From NCBI RefSeq assembly GCF_004363555.1, contig NZ_SNZJ01000026.1, positions 1-64,000 on the forward strand: a stretch of 64,000 nucleotides of DNA. The letters are read 5' to 3'. Origin of the DNA: Halomonas ventosae. GTDB lineage: Bacteria > Pseudomonadota > Gammaproteobacteria > Pseudomonadales > Halomonadaceae. A program made the translations under genes and the position numbers. The notes beneath the pieces are model-generated. The model made no database searches and had not been told where the DNA came from. It was given only the letters and a program-made list of their open reading frames with translations. This document shows positions 39,972 through 48,052 of the stretch, piece by piece (position 1 is the stretch's first letter; every line of letters begins with the position of its first letter).

Positions 39972-40883
39972 TCATTCCCAGGCGGCGCCTTCCAGGGCAT
40001 CCAGCGGGATCTTCAGGTAGCGCTTGCCGTTGGCCTCGGGCTCCGGGAGTCGACCGCCCAGGGTATTCACCTGCAGGGAGTGCAGGATCAGCTTGGGCAT
40101 CGGCAGCTCGCTGTCGCGCTCATCGCGCATTGCCGCGTAGTCATCCTCGGTGACGCCGCCGGCCAGGTGCTTGTTGGTCTCGCGCTGCTCGCGCACCGTG
40201 CTCTCCCACTGCGGCTCGCGGCCGTCGGGCATGTAGTCGTGGCCGGTGAACAGCCGGGTCTCGTCGGGCAGCGCCAGGATGTCCTGGATGGACTGCCAGA
40301 GCTGGTGGGCATCGCCCCCCGGGAAGTCGGCCCGAGCAGTGCCGAAGTCCGGCTGGAAGATGGTGTCATGGACGAAGGCGGCATCGCCGATCATGTAGGT
40401 GATCGAGGCCAGGGTATGGCCCGGCGAGAACATTACCCGCACCTCCAGCTCGCCGATGGGGAACGCATCGCCCTCGGCGAACAGCCGATCCCATTGCGAG
40501 CCGTCCGCGGGGAAGTCGGGCCAGTGGTAGATCTCCTTCCACAGCTTCTGTACCTCGACCACCTTCTCGCCGATGGCGGTGGGGGCGCCTGTCTTCTCAC
40601 GCAGGTATTGCGCCGCCGAGAAGTGGTCGGCATGGGGATGGGTATCGAGAATCCACTGCACCTCGAGCCCCTGCTCCTTCACATAGGTCAGCAGCTCGTC
40701 GGCATGGTGGGTGGCGGTGGCCCCGGACTTCTCGTCGAAGTCATGGACCGGGTCGATGATCGCGCACTGGCGGGTCGCCGGGTCGCTCACCACGTATTGC
40801 ACGCTGAAGGTGCGCGGGTCGAAGAAACCGGCCACGTCGGGAGTGCCGGCACCACTGCTCGGGGAGAGGGCGAAGGTCTTCAT
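39972..40883 (-). CDS. persulfide-dioxygenase-type metallo-beta-lactamase (copy 2)
   Basis: 303-residue paralogue of the gene at 38941. Ligands DTHPHADHFS (His82, His84, Asp86, His87), FSPGHTLAS, GDAAFVHDTIFQPDFGTARADFPGGDA and a C-terminal RYLKIPLDALEG. It differs from copy 1 in having THPHAD and VHDTIF instead of VGDTLF, so metal or substrate preference may differ. It has its own upstream region (40884-41099) with the palindrome AGCACATTGTGCT at about 40947-40959. Confidence 0.85.
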   Translation of the reverse strand: MKTFALSPSSGAGTPDVAGFFDPRTFSVQYVVSDPATRQCAIIDPVHDFDEKSGATATHHADELLTYVKEQGLEVQWILDTHPHADHFSAAQYLREKTGAPTAIGEKVVEVQKLWKEIYHWPDFPADGSQWDRLFAEGDAFPIGELEVRVMFSPGHTLASITYMIGDAAFVHDTIFQPDFGTARADFPGGDAHQLWQSIQDILALPDETRLFTGHDYMPDGREPQWESTVREQRETNKHLAGGVTEDDYAAMRDERDSELPMPKLILHSLQVNTLGGRLPEPEANGKRYLKIPLDALEGAAWE

Positions 40884-41099
40884 GGGTCACCTCCTGATGG
40901 CGCCCGGCCTCGACCGGGCGGTGATTTCAAATTCGGGAATAAACTTAGCACATTGTGCTCTATACACCGATTGAGGCCGTGCATGGTCGCGATAGTTCCA
41001 GACTGCCCCGAAATCAACCTGCTCGCCCCCAACGCAAGGCGCCCGCAACCCGGAGGTCGCAGGCGCCTTGTGGAACACTACCGTCCCGAGCCGCGCTGC
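40884..41099. promoter_or_regulatory. intergenic region with palindrome and possible terminator
   Basis: 216 gene-free bases. A 13-base palindrome AGCACA-T-TGTGCT lies in an AT-rich patch at about 40947-40959, where the promoter of the second MBL gene would be. At 41035-41070, arms CAAGGCGCC / GGCGCCTTG flank an 18-base inner stem; this is probably the terminator of the DUF2892 gene. No T tract follows. Confidence 0.45.
41035..41070 (-). terminator. probable terminator of the DUF2892 gene
   Basis: 9-bp arms CAAGGCGCC and GGCGCCTTG, 30 bases past the stop at 41100, with further pairing inside. No clear T run on the minus strand, so strength is uncertain. Confidence 0.5.
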
Positions 41100-41291
41100 C
41101 TACTCGTTCGGCTTGCGGGTATTGATACCCAGCAGTTTCCAGGCCGGGCAGAAGTTGAACAGGCCGGTGGCCAGCGGCACCACGCCGATCCAGCCCCAGA
41201 CGCCGATGGTGCCGGTCAGGGCCAGCAGGATCAGCACGGCCCCGACCACGATACGGGCCATCTTGTCGATACCGCCCACGTTGCTCTTCAT
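41100..41291 (-). CDS. DUF2892 (YgaP-like) small inner-membrane protein
   Basis: 63 residues, two hydrophobic segments (ARIVVGAVLILLALTGTIGVW and WIGVVPLATGLFNFCP), the hallmark VGGIDKMARIVVGA start and FNFCPAWKLLGI end of DUF2892. The same domain anchors the rhodanese YgaP in E. coli. The gene neighbours a DsrE-like and a rhodanese gene, so it may be the membrane part of a sulfur relay. Single conserved Cys in NFCPAWK. Confidence 0.82.
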   Translation of the reverse strand: MKSNVGGIDKMARIVVGAVLILLALTGTIGVWGWIGVVPLATGLFNFCPAWKLLGINTRKPNE

Positions 41292-41320
41292 GACGGACTC
41301 CTTGGGTTCGCTTCGGACGC

Positions 41321-41815
41321 TCAGAAGCTGTAAACGGGGATGGACGGGTCGCGCATCATCTCGGCCATCGGACCGGGAGCGGCCACGCCGACGCCCTCGC
41401 GCAGGTTGTCCTCGCCCAGATCGCTGTTGGGCAGATAGATCGCGCAGACATCCACCTGGGCGCCCTTCTCCATCAACATCTGCAGGATACCTTCCGGCTT
41501 GACCTGGCCAGCCGGATTGCTCGGGGGCGTGTTGATCGCCTCGGCACTTTCATAGCCCTCGACGGCCAGGTGGCCGGCGGCGTCGCAGAGCAGGATATGC
41601 AGGTCGGTGCCCTGCTGCTGCATGGCGTTGGAGAGGATCATCGCCATGCCCTGGGTCTGCAGTGAATCGCTGGTCAGGATCACCAGTGCCTTGTCGTCCA
41701 TGGCCTTGCCGCCCTCGGCCTCGCCCCCGTGGCTGTCGGCCATGGCGGCAGCGGAGAGGCCGAGGACGGCAGCGGCGGCGGCGGCGGCCAGGGTCAGTGT
41801 CTTCGTGATGGTCAT
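41321..41815 (-). CDS. exported DsrE-like protein
   Basis: 164 residues. Signal peptide about 1-26 (Ala-rich, cleavage after SAAAMA), then a DsrE/F-fold-like domain with Cys77 (LLCDAAGH) and Cys124 (VDVCAIYLPN); the latter occupies the sulfur-carrying position of DsrE-family proteins. Normal DsrE proteins are cytoplasmic, so a periplasmic version is notable. Cotranscription with the rhodanese (70-base gap) is likely. A role as a sulfane-sulfur carrier is inference. Confidence 0.78.
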   Translation of the reverse strand: MTITKTLTLAAAAAAAVLGLSAAAMADSHGGEAEGGKAMDDKALVILTSDSLQTQGMAMILSNAMQQQGTDLHILLCDAAGHLAVEGYESAEAINTPPSNPAGQVKPEGILQMLMEKGAQVDVCAIYLPNSDLGEDNLREGVGVAAPGPMAEMMRDPSIPVYSF

Positions 41816-41885
41816 GTGTTCACCTTGTCGTTTCGTTCGGGATGGCAGGCTTCACCCTGACGGGCCGGAGGCCTGCTGATGGCAT

Positions 41886-42473
41886 TCACTCCGCCGGGCG
41901 CCAGGCGACGTCGGGGTCGATCTCGTAGCTCCAGGGCAGCCCGGAATTGCGCCAGCCATTGACCGCCCTCACGCCCCTGGAATCGCCCTCCTCGAGCTTG
42001 CCGCCCTCGAAGCCATCGGTCACCGAGTAGACCTGGCTGAAGCCCATCTCGGCGATCAGGTCGGCAGCCGGTGCGCTGCGGGTGGAACCGGAGCGGCACA
42101 TGACGATGATCGGGTCGTCCTCGCCCATCTCCAGGGCCTCCAGCTCGGCGCGCACCTGGGCCTCGAAGTCGGCATTCCTGACCATCGGCCAGCTCTTCGC
42201 CTCCTCGTCGAAGTTGTCACGGTCGGCCAGCACCCAGGGCACGTGGATATCGGTGGGCTCGGCGAAGCCGGTGAACTTGATCTCGATGGGGTCGCGCACG
42301 TCGACCAGCACGGCCCGGTCGTTCTCCTGCATCAGTTCATGGGCCTCGCTCGCCGTGACGTAGAGCCCCAGTTGGGTCTCCCGGTAGGCGGGAACCTCTT
42401 CCTCGGCCAGTGCCGGGGCGGCAACCAGAGTCGCCGCCAGCAGGGAACCAACCAGCAGGTGCGTCATTTTCAT
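41886..42473 (-). CDS. exported rhodanese-domain sulfurtransferase
   Basis: 195 residues with a signal peptide (MKMTHLLVGSLLAATLVAAPALA) and a rhodanese domain: VLVDVRDPIEIKFTGF and active Cys126 in the loop CRSGSTRS, followed by a GFSQVYSVTDGFEGG block. The family moves sulfane sulfur (for example from thiosulfate). GAGGG lies about 10 bases before the ATG at 42471-42473. It probably leads the small set rhodanese, DsrE-like, DUF2892. An FNR-like site lies upstream at 42563-42576. Confidence 0.88.
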   Translation of the reverse strand: MKMTHLLVGSLLAATLVAAPALAEEEVPAYRETQLGLYVTASEAHELMQENDRAVLVDVRDPIEIKFTGFAEPTDIHVPWVLADRDNFDEEAKSWPMVRNADFEAQVRAELEALEMGEDDPIIVMCRSGSTRSAPAADLIAEMGFSQVYSVTDGFEGGKLEEGDSRGVRAVNGWRNSGLPWSYEIDPDVAWRPAE

Positions 42474-42562
42474 AACAAAACCCTCTAAGCAAATAACTTT
42501 TTCCTTTAGCACTGAAGTCTAGTCCAATGCCGCATCGTCTGCATGAGGCATCTGGACGCACC

Positions 42563-42576
42563 TTGATTCAGGTCAA
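42563..42576. promoter_or_regulatory. FNR/Anr-like site upstream of the exported rhodanese
   Basis: TTGAT-TCAG-GTCAA matches the FNR consensus TTGAT-N4-ATCAA at 9 of 10 fixed positions and lies 90 bases before the rhodanese start. It suggests oxygen-responsive expression of this part of the sulfur island, if functional. Confidence 0.45.
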
Positions 42577-42659
42577 CGTGGCGGGAGCAAGGAGGACAAT
42601 GGGCAGCCGGAGGAGACCATCAGGGTGAGCCAGCGAAGCGCATCGCTGGGCGGGCCCGC

Positions 42660-44069
42660 TCAGAGCTCGATACGGTCACCGTAGGCGGGAATCTCGGCAT
42701 CGATGTCGCTCTCGGCCAGCGCCGCCTGCAGCGCCAGCTGGGCCCCGGGCTCGCCGTGCACCAGGTAGAAGCGGGGGCGGTTGCGGAAGGCCCCGGCCCA
42801 GCCCAGCAGCTGGGTCTGGCCGGCATGGGCCGAGAAACCGCCGATGGTGTGGACCTTCGCCTTTACCGCCAGCTCCCGGCCCATGACGCGGATCCGCTCG
42901 GCGCCGTCGACGATCTGGCGCCCCACCGTGCCCGCGGCCTGGAAGCCCACGATCACCAGCCGGGTATCGGGCTTCTCCAGGTTGTAGCGGAAGTGGTGGA
43001 TGATGCGCCCGCCGTTGCACATCCCGGCCCCGGCGATGATGATCGCCCCGCCGTGGATGCGGTTGATGGCCATGGACTCCTCCACCGTGCGGGTCATGCG
43101 CAGGATCGGCAGGTACTGGCTGGTATCGCCGCTGGCCGCCACGTTGAGCACCTTGAGGTCCTCGGGATCCAGCGACTTGCGTGCCCGGTGGTAGAGCTCG
43201 GTGACCTTGATCGCCATGGGGCTGTCCAGGAACACCATCTGCTGGCGTAGCCGCCCCTCGTGGTAGAGCACGCTCAGGTGATAGAGGATCTCCTGGGTAC
43301 GCCCCACGGCGAAGGCGGGAATCAGCACGTTGCCGCCGGCGGCATGGGCCTCCTCCAGCACGCGGGCGAACTCCTCGAGGGTCTCCTCCAGCGGTCGATG
43401 GTCGCGGTCGCCATAGGTGCTCTCCATCAGCACCAGGTCGGCGTCATAGAGCTTCTCGGGATCCTTCATCAGCACCGAGCTGGAATTGCCCAGGTCCCCC
43501 GAGAAGACCAGCCGCTTCGTCTGCTCTCCGGAGGGTAAGGCCAGCTCGACGATGGCCGACCCGAGGATGTGGCCGGCGTCGCGGAACACCAGGCTGGCCC
43601 CGCCGGGCAGTTCGACCGGCTGGCCATAGGGGTGGGACTCGCAGAGCGCCAGGGTCTGTTCCACGTCCTCCAGCGCGTAGAGCGGTTCGACCAGCGGCTT
43701 GCCGTTGCGCTTGCGCCACTTGTTCTCCCACTCGACGTCCTTGGCCATGATGAAGGCGGCGTCCTGGAGCATGATCTCCAGCAGGTCGCGGGTGCCCCGT
43801 GTGCAGTGGATCGGCCCACGATATCCCTCCCGCACCAGCTTGGGCAGCAGCCCCGAATGGTCGAGATGGCCATGGGAGAGCACCACCGCCTCGAGCTCCC
43901 GAGGCAGGCTTCCGAAGGACCTGGCGTTGGCCTCGTCGGCGTCGCTACCGCCCTGATGCAGGCCACACTCCAGCAGCAGCTTGTGCGAGCGGCCATTGCC
44001 GTCCAGTTCGATGAGATAGCGCGACCCGGTGACCTCCTTGACCGCGCCCTGGAAGGTGAGTGTCGACAT
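42660..44069 (-). CDS. beta-CASP metallo-beta-lactamase (RNA processing type)
   Basis: 469-residue protein of the CPSF73-like class. MBL motif 2 is SHGHLDHSG, and DAGHILGSAIVEL, LVFSGDLGNSSS, MESTYGDRDH and the C-terminal beta-CASP motifs (IPAFAVGRTQEILY, AGAGMCNGGRI, HTIGGFSAHAGQ) are present. Such proteins are exo/endonucleases on RNA, but the substrate in bacteria is often unknown. The ATG at 44067-44069 gives MSTLTFQGAVKEVTGS. It has no obvious link to the sulfur genes. Confidence 0.9.
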   Translation of the reverse strand: MSTLTFQGAVKEVTGSRYLIELDGNGRSHKLLLECGLHQGGSDADEANARSFGSLPRELEAVVLSHGHLDHSGLLPKLVREGYRGPIHCTRGTRDLLEIMLQDAAFIMAKDVEWENKWRKRNGKPLVEPLYALEDVEQTLALCESHPYGQPVELPGGASLVFRDAGHILGSAIVELALPSGEQTKRLVFSGDLGNSSSVLMKDPEKLYDADLVLMESTYGDRDHRPLEETLEEFARVLEEAHAAGGNVLIPAFAVGRTQEILYHLSVLYHEGRLRQQMVFLDSPMAIKVTELYHRARKSLDPEDLKVLNVAASGDTSQYLPILRMTRTVEESMAINRIHGGAIIIAGAGMCNGGRIIHHFRYNLEKPDTRLVIVGFQAAGTVGRQIVDGAERIRVMGRELAVKAKVHTIGGFSAHAGQTQLLGWAGAFRNRPRFYLVHGEPGAQLALQAALAESDIDAEIPAYGDRIEL

Positions 44070-44362
44070 GGTCTCGCTCCTTGTAGCCGAGGAACTGCGG
44101 GTAGCCGAGGAACAGGGCGAGGAGACGTCCCCGGCCTGCTCCCTCACCTCAGCATAACGGATTCGCGACCGACCGGCGTCATTCGAGCCACTCCCCTTGA
44201 CGAGGGTCATACCGCATCGGGCAGGCCGTCAAACAGGTTCTCCCGATACCAGGAAAGGCATGACGACATGCCTGGCAAAGGCAAGAGATTCACTGGCCAT
44301 TGCTGGCGTTCTTTCGCTATGATGAACGTCATATATTCCACCCATACAATGGAAGAAGACAG
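44070..44362. other. gene-free region between the beta-CASP gene and gntK
   Basis: 293 bases with divergent promoters expected. Two direct copies of GTAGCCGAGGAAC lie near 44084-44113. At 44318-44333 is an inverted repeat TATGA-N6-TCATA, 30 bases before the gntK start. No small gene or riboswitch was seen. Confidence 0.5.
44318..44333 (+). promoter_or_regulatory. possible gntK operator (inverted repeat)
   Basis: TATGA-TGAACG-TCATA, centred about 37 bases upstream of the gntK ATG, overlaps a possible -10 (TATGAT). Position would suit a repressor; the protein is not identified. Confidence 0.35.
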
Positions 44363-44872
44363 ATGAAATCCACGCCGATATTCGCGCTGGTCATGGGGGT
44401 TTCAGGGTCCGGGAAGTCTCACGTCGGCAAGCGCCTTGCCGAGGCCATCGGTGCCGACTTCATCGATGCCGATGACCACCACAGTGCCAGCAGCATCGCC
44501 AAGATGTCGCGTGGCGAACCCCTCAACGACGGCGACCGGGAGGGCTGGCTCGAGACCCTTGCCGGTTTCTTCCGTGACCATGCTCGCCAGGGGCGTTCGC
44601 TGGTGATCGGCTGCTCGGCGCTCAAGCGCCGCTACCGCGACCAGCTGCGTACGGGAGCGCCGGCACTGCGGATCCTCTATCTGCACGGCAGCCGGGAGCT
44701 GCTGCTGGCACGACTGCGCGCCCGCCAGGGGCATTTCTTCCAGGGCGATCACATGCTGGACAGCCAGCTTCGCGACCTGGAACTCCCAGGCGACGACGAG
44801 GCGATTCGCCTGGATATCTCCCTCTCACCGGAGGAGATCGTGTCACGATTTATCGAGCGAATCGACGCCTGA
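44363..44872 (+). CDS. gntK: gluconokinase
   Basis: 169-residue cytoplasmic kinase that phosphorylates D-gluconate to 6-phosphogluconate. P-loop MGVSGSGKSHVG, then DADDHHSASSIAKMSRGEPLND (substrate loop) and GCSALKRRYRD. GGAAGAAG lies about 8 bases before ATG 44363. It is convergent with a TRAP transporter and may handle sugar acids brought in by it. Confidence 0.94.
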   Translation: MKSTPIFALVMGVSGSGKSHVGKRLAEAIGADFIDADDHHSASSIAKMSRGEPLNDGDREGWLETLAGFFRDHARQGRSLVIGCSALKRRYRDQLRTGAPALRILYLHGSRELLLARLRARQGHFFQGDHMLDSQLRDLELPGDDEAIRLDISLSPEEIVSRFIERIDA

Positions 44873-44918
44873 CCCCTGCCCTTTTTTGGCAGGAAACGCC
44901 AGCAACGAGGCAAGGAAA

Positions 44919-44940
44919 AGGGAGGCCATTCGGCCTCCCT
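44919..44940. terminator. bidirectional terminator between gntK and the TRAP operon
   Basis: 9-bp stem AGGGAGGCC / GGCCTCCCT with loop ATTC, preceded by AAAA and followed by CTTTT, so each strand has a short T run after the stem. It separates convergent gntK and dctM. Confidence 0.85.
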
Positions 44941-44973
44941 CTTTTCATGCCTTCTTTTGCCTCTCTCCTGCTG

Positions 44974-46275
44974 CTATAGCGGCCAGATGGCGAGCTGCGG
45001 CCAGATGAGAAGGGCCGCCAGCACGCACAGCTGGATCGCCATGAAGGGCAGCACCGAGACGTAGATGTCCTTCAGGCTGATGTCCGGCGGCGCCACGCTC
45101 TTCAGGTAGAAGGCGGCGGGGCCGAACGGTGGCGACAGGAACGACACCTGCATGTTCACCGCGAACAGGATGCCGAACCAGATCGGGTCGTAGCCCAGCT
45201 GGGTGACGATGGGCAGGAAGATCGGCAGGGCCAGCATGGCGATGCCGATCCAGTCCAGGAACAGCCCCAGCACCAGCATGATCGCCATCATCACCAGGAT
45301 GATCACGATCGGCGCCACCTCGAGCCCCAGGATCATCCCCGAGACGAAGCGGTTGCCGCCCATCAGGTTGTAGACCCCCACCAGCGCCGCGGCGCCGATG
45401 CCGATCCAGATGATCATGCCGCAGGTGAAGAGCGTCTGGCCCAGGCTATGGTGCAGCATCGCCACGCTGAACTCGCCGCGCAGCACGATGGCCAGCATCA
45501 CCCCGAACACCCCCATGGCCGCCGCCTCGGTGACCGAGGCGATGCCGCCATAGATGGTGCCCAGCACCAGGAAGGCGATCATCCCCGGCAGCAGGATCGC
45601 CTTGACCGCCTCGAGCTTGCTGGTGAAGGGGTTGTCCTGGGTCTCGGCGGTGAGCGGCGGGCCCATCGCCGGGTTCTTCAGGCAGCGCACCAGCACGTAG
45701 GCGATGTAGGAGCCCATCAGGATCACCGCCGGGGTGATCGCCGCGGTGAACAGCTCGGCGATGGAGACGCTGGCGATCAGGCCGTAGATGATCAGCACGA
45801 TCGACGGCGGCATCATGGTGCCCAGCGCCCCGCCGGCGCACACCACGCCGATGGAGAGTCGCTTGTCGTAGCCCAGGCGCAGCATCTGCGGCAGCGCCAG
45901 GATGCCCAGCAGCACGATCTCGCCGCCGATGATCCCCGACAGCGCGGCGAGGAAGAAGGCCACCACGATGGTCTGCACCGCCACGCCGCCGGGTAGCCGT
46001 CCGGCGAACACCCGCATGGCGTTGAACAGGTCCTTGGCAATGCCCGAGCGGTCGAGCAGCGAGGCCATCAGCACGAACATCGGCACCGCCACCAGCGAGT
46101 ACTCGGTGATGAAGCTGAACACCCGGCTGGTGACCAGCGGCAGCGCCGTCTCGCCGAACCAGCCGAAGGTGAAGACCATCGCCACCAGGCCGGTGATGAA
46201 GGCCAGCGGCAGGCCGGTGACCAGCAGGCCGAAGATGGCGGCGATCATCAGGATCGTGGCCGTCCCGATATCCAT
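44974..46275 (-). CDS. dctM: TRAP transporter large permease DctM
   Basis: 433-residue membrane protein with about 12 hydrophobic segments; SLLDRSGIAKDLFNAM, GGEIVLLGILALPQML and GAAALVGVYNLMGGNRF fit DctM/FcbT3. TRAP transporters use sodium to import organic acids captured by a periplasmic binder. Its start overlaps the dctQ stop (TGATG). Confidence 0.93.
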   Translation of the reverse strand: MDIGTATILMIAAIFGLLVTGLPLAFITGLVAMVFTFGWFGETALPLVTSRVFSFITEYSLVAVPMFVLMASLLDRSGIAKDLFNAMRVFAGRLPGGVAVQTIVVAFFLAALSGIIGGEIVLLGILALPQMLRLGYDKRLSIGVVCAGGALGTMMPPSIVLIIYGLIASVSIAELFTAAITPAVILMGSYIAYVLVRCLKNPAMGPPLTAETQDNPFTSKLEAVKAILLPGMIAFLVLGTIYGGIASVTEAAAMGVFGVMLAIVLRGEFSVAMLHHSLGQTLFTCGMIIWIGIGAAALVGVYNLMGGNRFVSGMILGLEVAPIVIILVMMAIMLVLGLFLDWIGIAMLALPIFLPIVTQLGYDPIWFGILFAVNMQVSFLSPPFGPAAFYLKSVAPPDISLKDIYVSVLPFMAIQLCVLAALLIWPQLAIWPL

Positions 46276-46874
46276 CAGCGTGTCTCCTTATCGGTAGGCT
46301 CGGGGGCCGCAGGACGGGCGCGAATCGACTGCACCAGGTGCAGCAGGGCCTGCAGGGTCATCAGCGCCAGGGCGAAGAGGATCATGCCCTTCACCAGCGC
46401 CGGAAAGGGCGGGTTCCAGGAGGTGCCGGAGCGCTCCAGCTGCCACTCGCCCAGCGGGTTGTGGGAGGCGCGCCAGAACATGTGGAAGGCGGCATAGCTC
46501 ATGGCCAGGCAGAAGCCCAGGGTCACCAGGTCGTTGAAGCGGTCCATCCAGCACCTGAGGCGCGGGCCGGCGCTGTCATAGAGGACCTTGACGCGGATAT
46601 GGCTGTTGCGGGCCAGCGCCGCGGGGCCGCCCAGCGCGAAGGTCACGGCGACCAGGAAGACCACGGACTCGTGCACCCAGGAGGTAGGATTGTTGAAGCC
46701 GTAGCGCAGGAACACCTCGACCACGCTGATGCCCATGGCGATCAGCACCAGCCAGGCGGCGCCGCGGGCGCCCCGGGCCACCAGGCGGTCCAGGGCGGTG
46801 CGTTCGGGACCGAGTTCCTCGGCCTGATCGACCAGCTCGGCCGGGTCGCGGTTGTCGGGAGAAAGTTGGGTCAT
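46275..46874 (-). CDS. dctQ: TRAP transporter small permease DctQ
   Basis: 199-residue DctQ-type protein with four helices and the conserved WVHESVVFLVAVTFALGG region. It is longer than average (about 160-180) in the style of the mannitol/chloroaromatic FcbT2 group. ATG 46874 (MTQLSPDNRDP) is preferred; a GTG at 46889 would add five residues. Confidence 0.9.
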   Translation of the reverse strand: MTQLSPDNRDPAELVDQAEELGPERTALDRLVARGARGAAWLVLIAMGISVVEVFLRYGFNNPTSWVHESVVFLVAVTFALGGPAALARNSHIRVKVLYDSAGPRLRCWMDRFNDLVTLGFCLAMSYAAFHMFWRASHNPLGEWQLERSGTSWNPPFPALVKGMILFALALMTLQALLHLVQSIRARPAAPEPTDKETR

Positions 46875-46949
46875 GACGGGTCTCTTCACGCATCGTCCGG
46901 GCGGGGCCCGGACGATGGTCGGCTTGCCAGGGGGTGGATGTCGGCCGGC

Positions 46950-47981
46950 TTACATCAGGTTGCGGGCCTGGAGGAACTCGACCACGGAGTCGTAGATCTT
47001 CTGGTTCATCTCGCTGCGCTCGGCCCACTCGGCCCACTCTTCCTTGGCGATGGTGCGGAACTTGGCGCGTTCCTCCGGGGCCATGTCGATCAGCTCGATC
47101 TCCGGGTTCTGGCGCGCCTCGGCCACCGCCTCGAGGTCCAGCTTCTTGAGCTCGAAGACCATCTCGTAGGCCAGCTTGTCCACCGAGGTCTCCAGTATCG
47201 CCTGGAGGTCTTCCGGCAGGCCGTCCCAGATCTCCTTGTTGAGCGACACGGAGACCATGGGCAGCGAGTGGAAGCCCGGGTAGTTGGGGTAGTTGGCGAA
47301 GCTGTGCAGCCCCTGGCTGTGGTTGGTGGAGAACACCGTGTAGTCGGCGGCGTCGATCACCCCCTTCTCCAGCGAGGTGTAGACCTCGGAACCCGGCAGG
47401 TTCACCGGAGCGGCACCGGCCTTCTCGAAGATGTTGTAGACCATGCCCTCCGGGGCGCGGACCTTGAGCCCCTCGAGGTCCTCCACGGTGCGGATCGGTC
47501 GCTTGGAGGGGAAGGACTCGAGGCCGGTGGCGGCGGCGCCGATCAGCTGCACGCCGTAGGGGTTGACCAGCTCGTTGTAGAGTTCCTCGCCACCGCCGTG
47601 GTTCATGTACTCCAGGAACTCCAGCGGGTCGCCCCAGGCGCCCACCAAGTTGCCCAGCATGCCGAAGGCCGGGTCGCGGCCGGAGAAGTAGCTGGGGTCG
47701 GTGAGATGGCCCTGGAGGATGCCGGACTGCACGGCATCCAGGGTCTGGTTGGCCTGCACCACGGCGTTGACGGGCAGGATCTCGATCTCGATGCGGCCGT
47801 CGGACATGGTGTTGACGTTCTCGGCCCAGGCCTTCTTGAGCTCGAACTGCGGCTCGCCCGAGGTCTCCGAGGTCTGGAAGGTCCACTCGTACTCGGCGGC
47901 CTGGGCGGAGAAGGCCAGTGCGCCGAGCACGGCGGCGGTCAGGCCCTTGAGGGCAAAGGAGCGTGGCGTGGTCTGTTGCAT
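46950..47981 (-). CDS. dctP: TRAP transporter substrate-binding protein DctP
   Basis: 343-residue secreted binder; signal peptide about 1-28 (ends FSAQA). The conserved arginine of carboxylate binding is expected in GLKVRAPEGM near 168-177. HGDYTVFSTNH-like DAADYTVFSTNHSQGL and NYPNYPGFHSLP are typical of the FcbT1-like group. The first gene of dctPQM. The substrate is unknown; adjacency to gntK and an FCD-type regulator suggests a sugar acid. Confidence 0.9.
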   Translation of the reverse strand: MQQTTPRSFALKGLTAAVLGALAFSAQAAEYEWTFQTSETSGEPQFELKKAWAENVNTMSDGRIEIEILPVNAVVQANQTLDAVQSGILQGHLTDPSYFSGRDPAFGMLGNLVGAWGDPLEFLEYMNHGGGEELYNELVNPYGVQLIGAAATGLESFPSKRPIRTVEDLEGLKVRAPEGMVYNIFEKAGAAPVNLPGSEVYTSLEKGVIDAADYTVFSTNHSQGLHSFANYPNYPGFHSLPMVSVSLNKEIWDGLPEDLQAILETSVDKLAYEMVFELKKLDLEAVAEARQNPEIELIDMAPEERAKFRTIAKEEWAEWAERSEMNQKIYDSVVEFLQARNLM

Positions 47982-48052
47982 GGTGCGTTTCCTTCTTCAG
48001 CGCATGAGGGTTGTTGTTGTCGGTGCGGGACACCGGGAGGGAGGCGAACCGG

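Noticed and set aside
42474-42659. Small gene between the rhodanese and the beta-CASP gene
   Set aside because: Only short frames without a supported start; the region reads as promoter DNA with an FNR-like site.
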